A stretch of DNA of 64,000 nucleotides from contig NZ_LDES01000022.1 in the NCBI RefSeq assembly GCF_001015195.1, positions 47,656 to 111,655 of the forward strand, given 5' to 3'. This stretch comes from Sphingomonas sp. Y57. GTDB taxonomy: Bacteria; Pseudomonadota; Alphaproteobacteria; Sphingomonadales; Sphingomonadaceae. Under the pieces are notes generated by a model that was not told the origin of the DNA, made no database searches, and was given only the letters and a program-made list of their open reading frames with translations. Each line of letters starts with the position of its first letter. Position 1 is the stretch's first letter. Below are positions 16,642 to 25,644 of the stretch, one piece after another. The position numbers and the translations under genes were made by a program.

Positions 16642-19029
16642 TTAGAATTTGTAGCCCAGCTCGACGCCATACATGCGCGGCTCGCCGTAGACGCTCGACG
16701 AGAAGCCCAGGCCTTCGGCGACGAGGCCGAGGACGCCCTGGCGATAGACCTCGTTGGTTGCGTTGTTCACGAAGAAGGCGAGCGAAGCCCTCGACCCTCC
16801 GATGTCGTTGAGCTCGGCGCGCAGGTTGACCAGCGCGAAGGCAGGCTGAAGGGCGCTCACCTCGAAGTCGTCGAGATAGTTCTTGCTGCGCCAGGTGAAG
16901 TTGCCGATCAGGTTCAGCTGACCGATGTCTTCCGAGATCGGCGGCGAAACGGTGGCGGTGAAGCCGGCCTGGTTCTTCGGCGTGCCGCGCTGCGCGATCT
17001 CGGGCCCGATCGCCGAGGTCGCCCCGCCGCGCAGGATCTTCACCTTTGTGTAGGAATAGAAGCCGGTCAGCGAGAAGTTGGGCACGCTCAGGGTCGCCTC
17101 GAACTCGCCACCCGTGTTGCGCTGCTTGGCGGTGTTATCGACGATCGTGAAGACGTTTCCGTTCACGAAGGTCGCACGCTGCTTCTGCACGTCCGACCCG
17201 TCCTGACGGAAGAGCGCGGTGCTGGTCGTCAGGCGGCCCGACGATCCGATCCGCGTGTTGGTCTTCAGGCCGATCTCATACTCGTTGACGAACTCGGGCA
17301 GGAACGGCGCGAGCGTGACGTAGCTGGTCGCGCGGGTCGAAAAGCCGCCCGCCCGGAAGCCGTGCCGGTAGGAGGCATAGGCGGTGACGTTCGCCGACGG
17401 CTCATATTGGACGGTCGCGTCGTAGGTCCATTCCTTGAACGACTTCTGGTTGGTGAACGAGCACTGGTCGAACGGCACAGTCTGGGTACCAGCGGTCGCC
17501 GCGTCGATATCGAACGAGCAGACGCCCGTGCCGCCGGCCGCATTGGTCCGGAACGGCATCGACGGCGAGACCGTGATCTTGCGCTTGTCGTAATTGTAGC
17601 GGAGGCCGCCCGACAGGCTGAGCTTGTCAGTCGCGTGCAACGTGCCGGCCAGGAAAGCCGCAGCCGTCCGCGAATAACCGACGCCAGGATTGGACGTGAC
17701 GAATTGCGTCGCGGAGGCGGTGCGCGGGTTCAGCCGGGCGCCGGCTATGTTGAGCTCGGGCAGCGTATTGGCCAGCGAGCCATCGCTGCCCTTCTCCTCG
17801 AAATAATAGAGGCCGGCGATGTAATCCAGCTTGCGATCGAAGGCCTTGCCCTGGATCTGGAATTCCTCGCTGATGTTGCGGCTGCGCGCATACTGATAGG
17901 GCGTGATCAGGAAGGCGGGGATGCCGTCATAATCCTGCACCTGGTCGCGCTGGAGGCGGCGATAGCCGAAGATGTTCTTCAGCGTGATCGTGTCGCTCAG
18001 CTCCCAGGTCGTCTTGTTGGTGATACCCCAGTTCTTGATGTTCTCGTAGGGCTTGCCGAAGACGTCGAGATTGCCGCCCTCGCCTGCCCCCATGTCGAGG
18101 GTGAAGTGCTTCTTGTAGAACATGTCGCGGGCGGCGGCATATTGCGCCGGGATGTTGGCGGTGATCGCCCCCGCCGCACGCAGCCCCTCATAGTTGGAAA
18201 TGACCGAAGGCAGGCGCAGGTCGCTGATGAACGCGGCGGTGCCATGCTCCTTCGACTTGTACCAGTCGCCGACGGTCAGCGTCTCCAACCCCTCGATCGG
18301 CTCCCACAGCGTGGAGACGCGGAAGGTGTTGAAATTCTGATTATCATAGTCGCGGCCGGTGGTCACCTCGCGGGCCCAGCCGTCGCGCTTGTGAGTCTTG
18401 CCGGCGACGCGGATCGCGAAATTGTCCCCGACCGGGATGTTCACCATCCCGTAGAGGTCCTTCATGTCGTAATTGCCGTACTGGCCGCGAACCTCGCCGC
18501 TGAACGAACCGAGCTCGGGATGCGCCGGTTCGACGAGCACGGCGCCGCCGGTCATGTTGCGGCCGAACAGCGTGCCCTGGACGCCCTTGAGCACCTGGAC
18601 CGACTGAAGGTCGAAGAAGGTCTTGCCGAAGCCATAGGGGCGCGGCTGGACGACTTCGGCGAAATAGGTGCCCACCGGCGGGTCGGTGAAGAGCTGGGTT
18701 TCCTGCGTGCGCTGGCCCCGCAGCGCGAAGGCGACGGTGTTGCGCTGGCTCTGCGAGCTGGTGATCGACAGCGACGGCGTCGCATATTGCAGCGACTGGG
18801 CGTCAGTCACGCCCTGACGACGCAGCTGGTCGCCCGACAGGGCCGATACCGAGATCGGCACGTCCTGGATGGATTCCTCACGACGACGGGCCGTGACGAC
18901 GATCTCGCCGGCGGCGACGTCAGCCGCTTCGGCCGCCTGCGGCGGAACGGCGGTCTGGGCCATGCCCACGCTCGGCAGAGCGTTCAGCGCGAAAGCGCAG
19001 CCCGACAAGAAAATGGTGCGACAGCGCAT
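16642..19029 (-). CDS. TonB-dependent receptor (1)
   Basis: A 795-residue outer-membrane receptor. A signal peptide covers about 24 residues, ending in VGMAQ, followed by a TonB-box-like EIVVTARRREESIQDVP, a plug domain with VQVLKGVQGTLFGRN, and a C-terminal beta-barrel ending in Phe (GVELGYKF). ATG at 19029 has GGGGAGGAAG upstream; a GTG five codons earlier was rejected. Such sphingomonad receptors import hydrophobic or aromatic substrates and siderophores using the proton motive force. The TetR gene is divergent from it with a 280-bp region between. The ligand is inferred to be the substrate of the neighbouring catabolic genes. Confidence 0.93.
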   Translation of the reverse strand: MRCRTIFLSGCAFALNALPSVGMAQTAVPPQAAEAADVAAGEIVVTARRREESIQDVPISVSALSGDQLRRQGVTDAQSLQYATPSLSITSSQSQRNTVAFALRGQRTQETQLFTDPPVGTYFAEVVQPRPYGFGKTFFDLQSVQVLKGVQGTLFGRNMTGGAVLVEPAHPELGSFSGEVRGQYGNYDMKDLYGMVNIPVGDNFAIRVAGKTHKRDGWAREVTTGRDYDNQNFNTFRVSTLWEPIEGLETLTVGDWYKSKEHGTAAFISDLRLPSVISNYEGLRAAGAITANIPAQYAAARDMFYKKHFTLDMGAGEGGNLDVFGKPYENIKNWGITNKTTWELSDTITLKNIFGYRRLQRDQVQDYDGIPAFLITPYQYARSRNISEEFQIQGKAFDRKLDYIAGLYYFEEKGSDGSLANTLPELNIAGARLNPRTASATQFVTSNPGVGYSRTAAAFLAGTLHATDKLSLSGGLRYNYDKRKITVSPSMPFRTNAAGGTGVCSFDIDAATAGTQTVPFDQCSFTNQKSFKEWTYDATVQYEPSANVTAYASYRHGFRAGGFSTRATSYVTLAPFLPEFVNEYEIGLKTNTRIGSSGRLTTSTALFRQDGSDVQKQRATFVNGNVFTIVDNTAKQRNTGGEFEATLSVPNFSLTGFYSYTKVKILRGGATSAIGPEIAQRGTPKNQAGFTATVSPPISEDIGQLNLIGNFTWRSKNYLDDFEVSALQPAFALVNLRAELNDIGGSRASLAFFVNNATNEVYRQGVLGLVAEGLGFSSSVYGEPRMYGVELGYKF

Positions 19030-19309
19030 GCTTCCTCCCCACAAATCAAAATGGCTAGGTTGGTACGGTGATCCCCGGGCCGTTCTCGGCCTCGTCCGAT
19101 CCTGATATCCGGTTCACGTCCCGCCCCAAAGAGCCCGGCCGGCAAGTACGCCGCCTCATCGTCTATCTGATATATGTCAAAGCCCCGCCGGTGGGCGTTT
19201 TACGATCCCCGCAGGAATGCCGGAGCGGGCGAGCACCAGCCCACCGCGACACCTTCCCGGGCGCCTGAACCGCTTGACCGGATGCCGCCTTCGGGCGCAC
19301 CCCATCGGC
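19030..19309. promoter_or_regulatory. Divergent region between TonB receptor 1 and TetR gene
   Basis: About 280 bp, with no gene recognised apart from a possible longer N-terminus of the TetR gene. On the minus strand TTGACA lies at 19180-19175, a good -35 match, but no convincing -10 follows at 16-18 bp. Overlapping it is the nine-base palindrome TATCTGATA (19164-19172), a possible TetR site. Confidence 0.4.
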
Positions 19310-19951
19310 ATGGCCGGCCATCCTTCCCGCCCCTATAAGTCGACGCCGATGGCGATCATCGAAGCCGCAGAACGGTTGTTCGGAAGCTACGGGATCGACG
19401 CGGTATCGCTGCGCCAGATCGGGCTGGAGGCGAATGTCGCCAACAAGTCGGCCGTGAACTATCATTTCGGCGATCGGGACGAGCTGATCCGGGCGATCTG
19501 GCAACATCGGCTGCCGGCGCTGGAGGCGCGCCGGAAAATGCTTCTGCGCCAAATGCGGGAGCGCGGCGAAACGCGCGATCCTCACGCCGTTGCGCGGTTG
19601 CTGGTGCAGCCCAATTACGAGCTGCTCGATGCCCAGGGTGTCCATCGCTACACAGCCTTTTTCCGCCATGCACTCCGCTGGCGTCAGGGGCAGGAGTTGC
19701 GCGCACGCGAGATGGGGACGACTCCAGCGAGCCTGGAAGCGATCGGCCTGCTCAAGGACCTGGCCGGGGACATTCCCCACGACTTGCTGATGCACCGGCT
19801 CCGCTATGCTTGCTGCTCGCTGTTCGACATGATCTTCGATCGCGACTGCGACGTGGCCGAGAGCCGGCCGGTGATGCCCGAGCACGCCTTCCTGGCGGAA
19901 GGCATCGACATGGTCGCGACGCTGTGCCTCCGGCCCGTTTACCAGTCCTGA
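19310..19951 (+). CDS. TetR-family transcriptional regulator
   Basis: About 213 residues. The N-terminal HTH is clear (IIEAAERLFGSYG, LRQIGLEANVANKSAVNYHF) and the rest is helical, as in TetR ligand domains. The start is uncertain: ATG at 19310 keeps a normal short N-terminus, while ATG at 19217 has a better ribosome site (GCAGGA) but adds a proline/arginine-rich leader. It is divergent from TonB receptor 1 and convergent with the SDR pair. Repression of the receptor and adjacent catabolic genes is inferred from position. Confidence 0.8.
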   Translation: MAGHPSRPYKSTPMAIIEAAERLFGSYGIDAVSLRQIGLEANVANKSAVNYHFGDRDELIRAIWQHRLPALEARRKMLLRQMRERGETRDPHAVARLLVQPNYELLDAQGVHRYTAFFRHALRWRQGQELRAREMGTTPASLEAIGLLKDLAGDIPHDLLMHRLRYACCSLFDMIFDRDCDVAESRPVMPEHAFLAEGIDMVATLCLRPVYQS

Positions 19952-20009
19952 TCCACCTTGATCATGGATGTGATAGCTGCGCGTACCGTCCCGGCGGTGT
20001 CCGGCCCGG

Positions 20010-20798
20010 CTAGTTGACGCCCTTCACCTGCCCACCGTCGACCCGGATATTCGCACCGGTGATGAAACCCGACCGCGGGCTTGCAATCGTGCAGATGGCG
20101 AAGGCGATATCCTCCGGCGTTCCGATCGGCACCGCTCCCGCACTGCCGCCGTCGCCCTGGTCGGCGCTCCAGGTGGCATTGGCGCCGCGTCGGGCGAACG
20201 CCCGCTCTACCGCCGGGGTCAGCGTGCGGCCCGGTGAAACCGTATTGGCGGTGACGCCGCTGCCGGCCAGGGTTCGCGCCAGCGCGACGCTCATATTGTT
20301 GATCGCCGCCTTCGCCGCCGCATAGTCGGGCAGCACTGGCACCGGCTGCGCTCCGCTGGCGCTGCCGACCTGGATCAGCCGGCCCCAGCCCCGCGCCTTC
20401 ATCGCCGGCAGGAACGCGCGGATCAGCCGCACCGCTGCGACGACGTTCTTCTGGTAGCTGGCGAGCCAGGTCTCGTCGGCGATCTCCTCCCAGGCCTGCG
20501 GGCTCGCCGCCGAGCCGCCTGCATTGTTGACGAGGATGTCGGGCCCGTCGGGCCAGATCGCCCGCACCGCGGCGATGATCGCATCGGCCCCGTCCGGCGT
20601 GGCGAGATCGCCGAGCGCGACATGGGCGGTGCCGCCCGCCTCCCCGATCCCGGCCGCGACCGCTTCGGCGCGCGCCGCGTCGCGGCCATGGACGATCACC
20701 GCGCAGCCCTCCTCGGCGAGCATGCGTGCCGCGGCCGCACCGATGCCCGAGCTGCTGCCCGTCACCAGCGCGCATTTCCCCGTCAGGCGAAGATCCAT
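20010..20798 (-). CDS. Short-chain dehydrogenase/reductase (tandem copy 1)
   Basis: A 262-residue SDR: TGSSSGIGAAAAR, HGRDAARAEAV (Arg after the second strand suggests NADP), NNAGGSA, Ser in VGSASGAQ, YAAAK, and the C-terminal IRVDGGQVKGVN. It is clearly paralogous to the next gene (same MDLxLxGKxALVTGSSSGIG start and VDGGQV end), so the two arose by tandem duplication. It is the last gene of a minus-strand unit with the second SDR and an enoyl-CoA hydratase. A shared substrate class with different stereo- or chain specificity is likely. Confidence 0.9.
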   Translation of the reverse strand: MDLRLTGKCALVTGSSSGIGAAAARMLAEEGCAVIVHGRDAARAEAVAAGIGEAGGTAHVALGDLATPDGADAIIAAVRAIWPDGPDILVNNAGGSAASPQAWEEIADETWLASYQKNVVAAVRLIRAFLPAMKARGWGRLIQVGSASGAQPVPVLPDYAAAKAAINNMSVALARTLAGSGVTANTVSPGRTLTPAVERAFARRGANATWSADQGDGGSAGAVPIGTPEDIAFAICTIASPRSGFITGANIRVDGGQVKGVN

Positions 20799-20814
20799 CG
20801 CTGCCTTCTCCGGT

Positions 20815-21618
20815 TCAGTTGATGCTCTGCACCTGGCCGCCGTCGATGCGGATATTGGCGCCGGTCATGTAGCCCGAGGCGGGACTCGCCACCATGCAGA
20901 CCGCGTGGCCGATATCCTCGACCCGACCGATGCGGCTGACCAGCGTCGGCACGATCGTCTCGGTCACCTTCCTCTCCAGCTCGGCCTGGTCGAGCCCCTG
21001 CCAGCCCATCGGCTCACGCAGCCCGTCGAGCCACTTCTCCACCGCCGGGGTCAGGACGATGCCGGGGCTGACGCTGTTGGCGGTGACGCCGCAGGGGCCC
21101 AGGGCCTTGGCGAGGCTCGACGTCAGGTTGATCACCGCCGCCTTTGCGGCTCCATAGTCGGGGCCGAAGGCGATCGGCTGGGTCGCGGCAGCGCTGGCGA
21201 TGTTGATGATCCGCCCCCAGCCGCGCTCCTGCATCCCCGGCAGCAGCCGCTGGATCATCCGCGCGGCCGAGCCGACATTGCCCTGATAGGTCTCGATCCA
21301 CGCCGCCAGCGCGACCTGCGTCCAGCTCTGCGCGCTCGTGCCGGCCGCGCCTCCGGCGTTGTTGACGAGGATGTCGATCGTCCCCGCCCGCGCGGCGACG
21401 GCATCGGCGCCGGCGTCGCCGGCCAGGTCGCCGATCGCGCAGTCGGCCTCGCCCCCTGCATCGCGGATGGAACGCGCCACCGCCTCGGCGCGCGCGGCGT
21501 CGCGGCCGTGGACGACCACCGCGCAGCCCTCAGCCGCCAGCATCCGCGCGATGCCCGCGCCGATGCCCGAACTGCTGCCCGTCACCAGCGCGCGCTTGCC
21601 TCTCAGACCCAGATCCAT
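20815..21618 (-). CDS. Short-chain dehydrogenase/reductase (tandem copy 2)
   Basis: A 267-residue SDR with TGSSSGIGAGIAR, HGRDAARAEAV, NNAGGAAG, Ser in IASAAAT, and YGAAK. It has a strong AAAGGAGG ribosome site. It lies 16 bp upstream of its paralogue and 15 bp downstream of an enoyl-CoA hydratase gene. The segment after strand 6 (WLDGLREPMGWQGL) differs from the paralogue, which is where SDR substrate loops vary. Confidence 0.9.
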   Translation of the reverse strand: MDLGLRGKRALVTGSSSGIGAGIARMLAAEGCAVVVHGRDAARAEAVARSIRDAGGEADCAIGDLAGDAGADAVAARAGTIDILVNNAGGAAGTSAQSWTQVALAAWIETYQGNVGSAARMIQRLLPGMQERGWGRIINIASAAATQPIAFGPDYGAAKAAVINLTSSLAKALGPCGVTANSVSPGIVLTPAVEKWLDGLREPMGWQGLDQAELERKVTETIVPTLVSRIGRVEDIGHAVCMVASPASGYMTGANIRIDGGQVQSIN

Positions 21619-21633
21619 CGGTCCTCCTTTGCG

Positions 21634-22431
21634 TCAGCGTCCCTCGAAGCGCGGCGGGCGCTTCTCGACGAAGGCGGCGGTCGCCTCCGCATAATCCTGC
21701 GTCATCGTCGCGAGGATCTGGGTGCGGTTTTCCGCCCCGATCGCCGCGTCGAACGAGACATCCAGATTTTCCCACATCAGCTTCTTCGTGTGCGCGACCG
21801 AATAGGGGCTGTTGGCAAGCACCGCGTGGGCATAGCCGACCGCGTCGCCGACCAGCGCCACCGGCTCGGCCAGCCGCAACACGAGTCCGATCCGCTCGGC
21901 TTCGTCGGCTTCGATCGGTCGCCCCGTGAGCAATATGTCGAAGGCGCGCGAAATACCGATCATGCGCGGCAGCAGGTAACTGATACCGCTTTCCCCCGCC
22001 GACAGGCCGATCCGCACGGCCGCGACCAGGAAGCGCGCCGACGGCGTGGCGATGCGGACGTCGGCGCTCAGCGCGATCGCCATGCCCGCGCCCACCGCCG
22101 GACCGTTGACCGCAGCGATCACCAGTTGCGGCATCGACCGCAGCCGCTTGCCCATGCCGGCGAACTGCTCCTGCCAGAACAGCTTCTCGATGACGCCGCT
22201 CGCCTGGTCGCCCTTCCGCGCGTTGGCCGCGGCAAGGTCCTGTCCCGAGCAGAAGCCGCGCCCCGCACCGGTCAGGATCACAGCGCGGCAAGCGGTATCG
22301 GCGGCAATGCCGTCGAGCGTGGCGTTGAGGAGGGCGACGGCCTCGCGGGTCAGCGCGTTGAGCCGTTCGGGGCGATTGATCGTCACCACCGCTATACCTT
22401 CGTCGCGGCGTTCGACCAGGATGTCCGACAT
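21634..22431 (-). CDS. Enoyl-CoA hydratase/isomerase (crotonase) family protein
   Basis: A 265-residue crotonase. The oxyanion-hole regions are GRGFCSGQDLAA and NGPAVGAGMAIALSAD. The two catalytic Glu positions of classical enoyl-CoA hydratase are not conserved (MAIAL instead of CELA, and AAVRIGL instead of PEI); a Glu occurs further on in SAGESGISYLLPR. This pattern is common in the large divergent branch of the family, so hydratase activity is not assured. ATG at 22431 has GGAGAGAGG upstream. First gene of the unit with the two SDRs; divergent from an MFS transporter gene. Confidence 0.88.
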   Translation of the reverse strand: MSDILVERRDEGIAVVTINRPERLNALTREAVALLNATLDGIAADTACRAVILTGAGRGFCSGQDLAAANARKGDQASGVIEKLFWQEQFAGMGKRLRSMPQLVIAAVNGPAVGAGMAIALSADVRIATPSARFLVAAVRIGLSAGESGISYLLPRMIGISRAFDILLTGRPIEADEAERIGLVLRLAEPVALVGDAVGYAHAVLANSPYSVAHTKKLMWENLDVSFDAAIGAENRTQILATMTQDYAEATAAFVEKRPPRFEGR

Positions 22432-22496
22432 GCCTCTCTCCTCTGCCGGCGATCGTGGTGATGGCTCAGGCGGGTGGCAATGGACCGGGCGGGATG

Positions 22497-22510
22497 TACA
22501 CATATGCGTA
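22497..22510. promoter_or_regulatory. Near-perfect 14-bp palindrome in divergent promoter region
   Basis: TACACATATGCGTA pairs at six of seven positions about its centre. It lies in the 162-bp region between the divergent hydratase and MFS genes, 66 bp upstream of the hydratase start. Operator function is inferred from position only. Confidence 0.35.
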
Positions 22511-22593
22511 GGGGTCTGGCCGGCGGCGTCATTCGGTTTGCGCGCCACGCCTCGCGGGCGCAGGACGACCTTCCACGAAGCAGGAGAGTGGAT

Positions 22594-23853
22594 GTGCGTG
22601 CTGACCGGACGGTAATGGGCGAAGCGCATGACGGCCGATCGCATAGCGCGATGGTCGTTCACGAATGGCGCCAGGCGTGGCGGCCAGGGCTTGCTGCCCT
22701 GATCGGCGGATCGATCAGCTATTCGCTCTACGCCGCCGTTTCCAGCCTGTTCGTCGAGCCGCTCCAGGCCCAGTTCGGCTGGTCGCGCGGACAGATCGCA
22801 CTGGTCCACGGCTTTGGCTTTGTCACTGCCTTCGCCGCTCCCGTGGTCGGCGCCCTCACCGACCGTTACGGCGTGCGCCCGGTACTGTCGCTCGGGCTGA
22901 TCCTTACCTCGATAGGCTATGCGCTGCTCTCGCTGATGCGCGGTTCGCTCGATTATTATTACGCGGCCTATTTCTTCTTCTCACTGGTCGGCATGTCGAC
23001 CACCGGCATCACCTTCACTCGCATCCTGAGCGGTGCCTTCCACCATACGCGCGGCACCGCGCTCGCGATCGGCCGATCCGGCCTCGCCATAGCCGGCGCC
23101 CTGGTGCCGATGGCGCTGTATCCGGTGATCGGCCATTACGGAACGGCCGGAGGATTTCTCCTGCTTGGCAGCCTGATCCTGTTGGTGGCGCTGCCGCTGG
23201 TCTGGTTCTGGGTCCCGACCAGGGCGCAGGAACGGATCGGGGCCGCCGCCGCCCATGGCATAGCCGACAGCTGGCGGGTGTTGCTCGCCCAGCCCAAGGT
23301 CCGAATCCTTACAGCCGCGGCGGTGCTCAACTATGTCCCGGTCGTCTCGCTGATGTCGCAGATGAAACCGCTCGCGGTATCCAAGGGGCTGGAGGCGTCG
23401 ATGGCGGTGGCCGCGGTGTCCACCCTCGGCGTTGCGGCGGCTGCGGGCGCGTTGCTGAGCGGCCTGCTGGTCGATCGCTTCTGGGCGCCCGCCGTCGCCT
23501 TCGTGCTCAATGCCCTGCCGGCAATCGGCTGCCTGTTCCTGCTCCAGGACAATGTGCCCCCGGTGATGTTCTACGGCGCGATCCTGCTGATCGGCCTCGG
23601 CCAGGGTGCGGAGATCGACATCGTCGCCTTCATGATCGCCCGCTATTTCGGGCTTCGCAGCTACGCATCCATCTACGGCGTTACGACCCTCGGCATCGCG
23701 CTGGGCGTCGCCCTCGGCGCCAGCCTGATCGGCAAGGGCTACGACATATTCGGCAACTACAATTTCGCGCTGATGGCCGCCTCGGCCTCGTTCGCGCTCG
23801 CCGCCTGCTGCTATCTGGCGATGGGCCGCTATCCGGAGCGACAGCCGGACTGA
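22594..23853 (+). CDS. MFS transporter
   Basis: About 419 residues with roughly twelve hydrophobic segments and the MFS loop-2/3 signature GALTDRYGVRPVL. The domain order (FGWSRGQIALVHGFGFV early, IGLGQGAEIDIVAFM late) resembles monocarboxylate/oxalate-formate-like antiporters. I chose GTG at 22594 because AGGAGAG lies seven bases upstream; ATG at 22615 is an alternative. It is divergent from the hydratase-SDR unit and probably moves its substrate or product across the inner membrane. Confidence 0.85.
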   Translation: MRADRTVMGEAHDGRSHSAMVVHEWRQAWRPGLAALIGGSISYSLYAAVSSLFVEPLQAQFGWSRGQIALVHGFGFVTAFAAPVVGALTDRYGVRPVLSLGLILTSIGYALLSLMRGSLDYYYAAYFFFSLVGMSTTGITFTRILSGAFHHTRGTALAIGRSGLAIAGALVPMALYPVIGHYGTAGGFLLLGSLILLVALPLVWFWVPTRAQERIGAAAAHGIADSWRVLLAQPKVRILTAAAVLNYVPVVSLMSQMKPLAVSKGLEASMAVAAVSTLGVAAAAGALLSGLLVDRFWAPAVAFVLNALPAIGCLFLLQDNVPPVMFYGAILLIGLGQGAEIDIVAFMIARYFGLRSYASIYGVTTLGIALGVALGASLIGKGYDIFGNYNFALMAASASFALAACCYLAMGRYPERQPD

Positions 23854-23869
23854 CCGGCTGGACGGCCCG

Positions 23870-24718
23870 TCACGAACAGAGCGCCGGCATGCCCTTCGTG
23901 CTGATCCGATGGAGCAGCCGGCGCTTGCCGTCCTCGTTCGAATATTCGATCGGGGTGGCACAGTGGACGGTGCCGAAATTGTCCCACATCACGATATCGC
24001 CGGGCCGCACCTTGTAGCTGGTCCGATAGGCGGGCCTGACGACATGCTCGCGCAATTCCCGGATCAGCGCGGTCGCCTCGGCATCGTCCATCCCGTCGAT
24101 CGCATAGGCGGTGCCGGAGGTGAAGATGCCCTTCCGCCCCGTCACCGGATGGACCATGACCAGCGGATGACGCGGCGCGTCGGTCTTGCGCGCGGGCCGA
24201 TTGGGATCGGGGTGGGTCTCCCCGGCGATCCACGGCGCACGACCCAGTTCATGGCGCGCAACCAGCCCGTCGATCCGCGCCTTGGTTGCCTCCGGCAGGT
24301 CCGCATAGGCGGCACTGGTGCTGGCGAAATGGGTCTCCCCGCCGCTGTCGGGCGCTTCCTTGCCGAACAACATGGTGACGCAGCCCGGCACGCTCTCATA
24401 GCTGCTGTCCGAATGCCAATGGACCGCGCCGTCGCGCATCGAAGCCGGGGTCGCCGGATCGTTGTTGATGCGGATGATCGCCGGGAAATCGGCGTTGCGA
24501 TGCTCCGCGATGAAGAAGTCGAGCGGGGTCCCGAAAAAGGATGCGAAACGGACATAGGCTGCATCGTCCAGCGTCTGGCCGGGGATGACCACCACGCCGC
24601 GATCGAACAGCAGCGCAAGCAGCCGGCGCATCGTCGGTTCGCTCATGTCGCGCGACAGGTCGAGCCCTGCGACGATCGATCCGATCGCGGGCGACAATGG
24701 AGTGTCCGTGAACGTCAT
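23870..24718 (-). CDS. TauD/TfdA-family Fe(II)/2-oxoglutarate dioxygenase
   Basis: A 282-residue dioxygenase. The iron-binding HxD is in AVHWHSDSSYE near residue 100, the distal His in GTVHCATPIEY, and the 2-oxoglutarate Arg in RRLLHRIS. The start has GGAGAA upstream. The family hydroxylates carbon next to sulfonate, sulfate-ester or ether groups, causing cleavage (TauD, AtsK, TfdA), or simply hydroxylates. It forms a minus-strand unit with TesB and an SDR. Two sulfotransferase-family genes nearby make an alkyl-sulfatase-like AtsK role conceivable, but nothing in the sequence fixes the substrate. Confidence 0.88.
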   Translation of the reverse strand: MTFTDTPLSPAIGSIVAGLDLSRDMSEPTMRRLLALLFDRGVVVIPGQTLDDAAYVRFASFFGTPLDFFIAEHRNADFPAIIRINNDPATPASMRDGAVHWHSDSSYESVPGCVTMLFGKEAPDSGGETHFASTSAAYADLPEATKARIDGLVARHELGRAPWIAGETHPDPNRPARKTDAPRHPLVMVHPVTGRKGIFTSGTAYAIDGMDDAEATALIRELREHVVRPAYRTSYKVRPGDIVMWDNFGTVHCATPIEYSNEDGKRRLLHRISTKGMPALCS

Positions 24719-24738
24719 GACCTGTTCTCCTTCCAGCA

Positions 24739-25644
24739 CTACGAGGCAGGATCCAGCTGGCGCAGCAGGCATTCCTGCGCGACCGAAGCCACCAGCCGCC
24801 CTTCCCGATCGAATATCCGTCCCTGAGCGAAGCCGAGCCCGTCCGCCGCAGCAGGGCTGTTGGTGTGATGAAGCAGCCATTCGTCGCAGCGCACCGGTCG
24901 ATGGAACCACAGGCTGTGATCGAGGCTGGAGATCAGCAGGGTGCTGCTGTTGGTGGGAAAGCCGTGCGGCGTCGCCGACACCCCCGCCAGCCAATAGTCG
25001 CTGGCATAGGCGAGCAGGCAGGCCTGTTCGCGCGGATCGTCGATCGCCGCCGCGCCGGGCAGCCGGAACCAGAAGGCGCGCTCAGGCTCCCTCGGCCGCT
25101 CGTAAAAATAGGCCTCGGGTGCGATCGCGCGCATCTCGATCGGCAGCGCGCCAGAGAAATTGCGGATCGCCGCGAAATCGAGCCGGTCGCCATTGTCGCG
25201 CACGAATTGCTGGAGGGTCACGACCTCCTCCGGCGGTGGCACGTCGGGCATGGCCGCCGCCTGGTGGACGAAGCCGTCCTCCGGCGCATGGAACTGGCAG
25301 AGCAGCGTGAACACCGCCCGCCCTTCCTGCACCGCCGTCACCTGGCGATGGGCGAAGCGCCGGCTGTCGCGCAGCCGTTCCACGCGATATTCGATCGGCA
25401 GGGATGTCTGCGCCGGCGCCAGGAAATAGCCGTGCAGCGAGGTCGGCGGCATCGCCTCGACGGTTCGCACCGCGCTCAGCAGCGCCTGCGCGACCAGCCG
25501 GCCGCCGAATACCGTGCCGATATGGTTGACGCCGCCCGCACCGCCGATGAAGCGGTCCTCGCCGGCCGGCTCGATCGCCAGTATCTCGCCGGCCGAAACG
25601 CGCATCGCCGCCTCGCCGGCATGCTCGACCCCGCCGTCAGCCAT
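24739..25644 (-). CDS. Acyl-CoA thioesterase II (TesB-like)
   Basis: A 301-residue double-hotdog thioesterase. The N-terminal hotdog contains GTVFGGRLVAQALLSAV, and the C-terminal one has ISSLDHSLWFHRPVRCDEWL and GRIFDREGRLVASVAQE, which hold the Asp and Gln of the TesB catalytic triad. It hydrolyses acyl-CoA to free acid and CoA. Its start overlaps the upstream SDR stop by 8 bp, and it lies 20 bp before the dioxygenase gene. It may drain stalled CoA intermediates. Confidence 0.9.
   Translation of the reverse strand: MADGGVEHAGEAAMRVSAGEILAIEPAGEDRFIGGAGGVNHIGTVFGGRLVAQALLSAVRTVEAMPPTSLHGYFLAPAQTSLPIEYRVERLRDSRRFAHRQVTAVQEGRAVFTLLCQFHAPEDGFVHQAAAMPDVPPPEEVVTLQQFVRDNGDRLDFAAIRNFSGALPIEMRAIAPEAYFYERPREPERAFWFRLPGAAAIDDPREQACLLAYASDYWLAGVSATPHGFPTNSSTLLISSLDHSLWFHRPVRCDEWLLHHTNSPAAADGLGFAQGRIFDREGRLVASVAQECLLRQLDPAS

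Noticed and set aside
16078..19071. A 997-codon plus-strand open frame opposite the phosphotransferase and TonB receptor 1
   Set aside because: Both minus-strand genes carry full family motifs; the plus-strand translation is rich in Arg, Ala and Gly and looks like a shadow.
19175..19180. TTGACA as a complete promoter for TonB receptor 1
   Set aside because: Only a -35-like hexamer is seen; no acceptable -10 lies 16-18 bp downstream.
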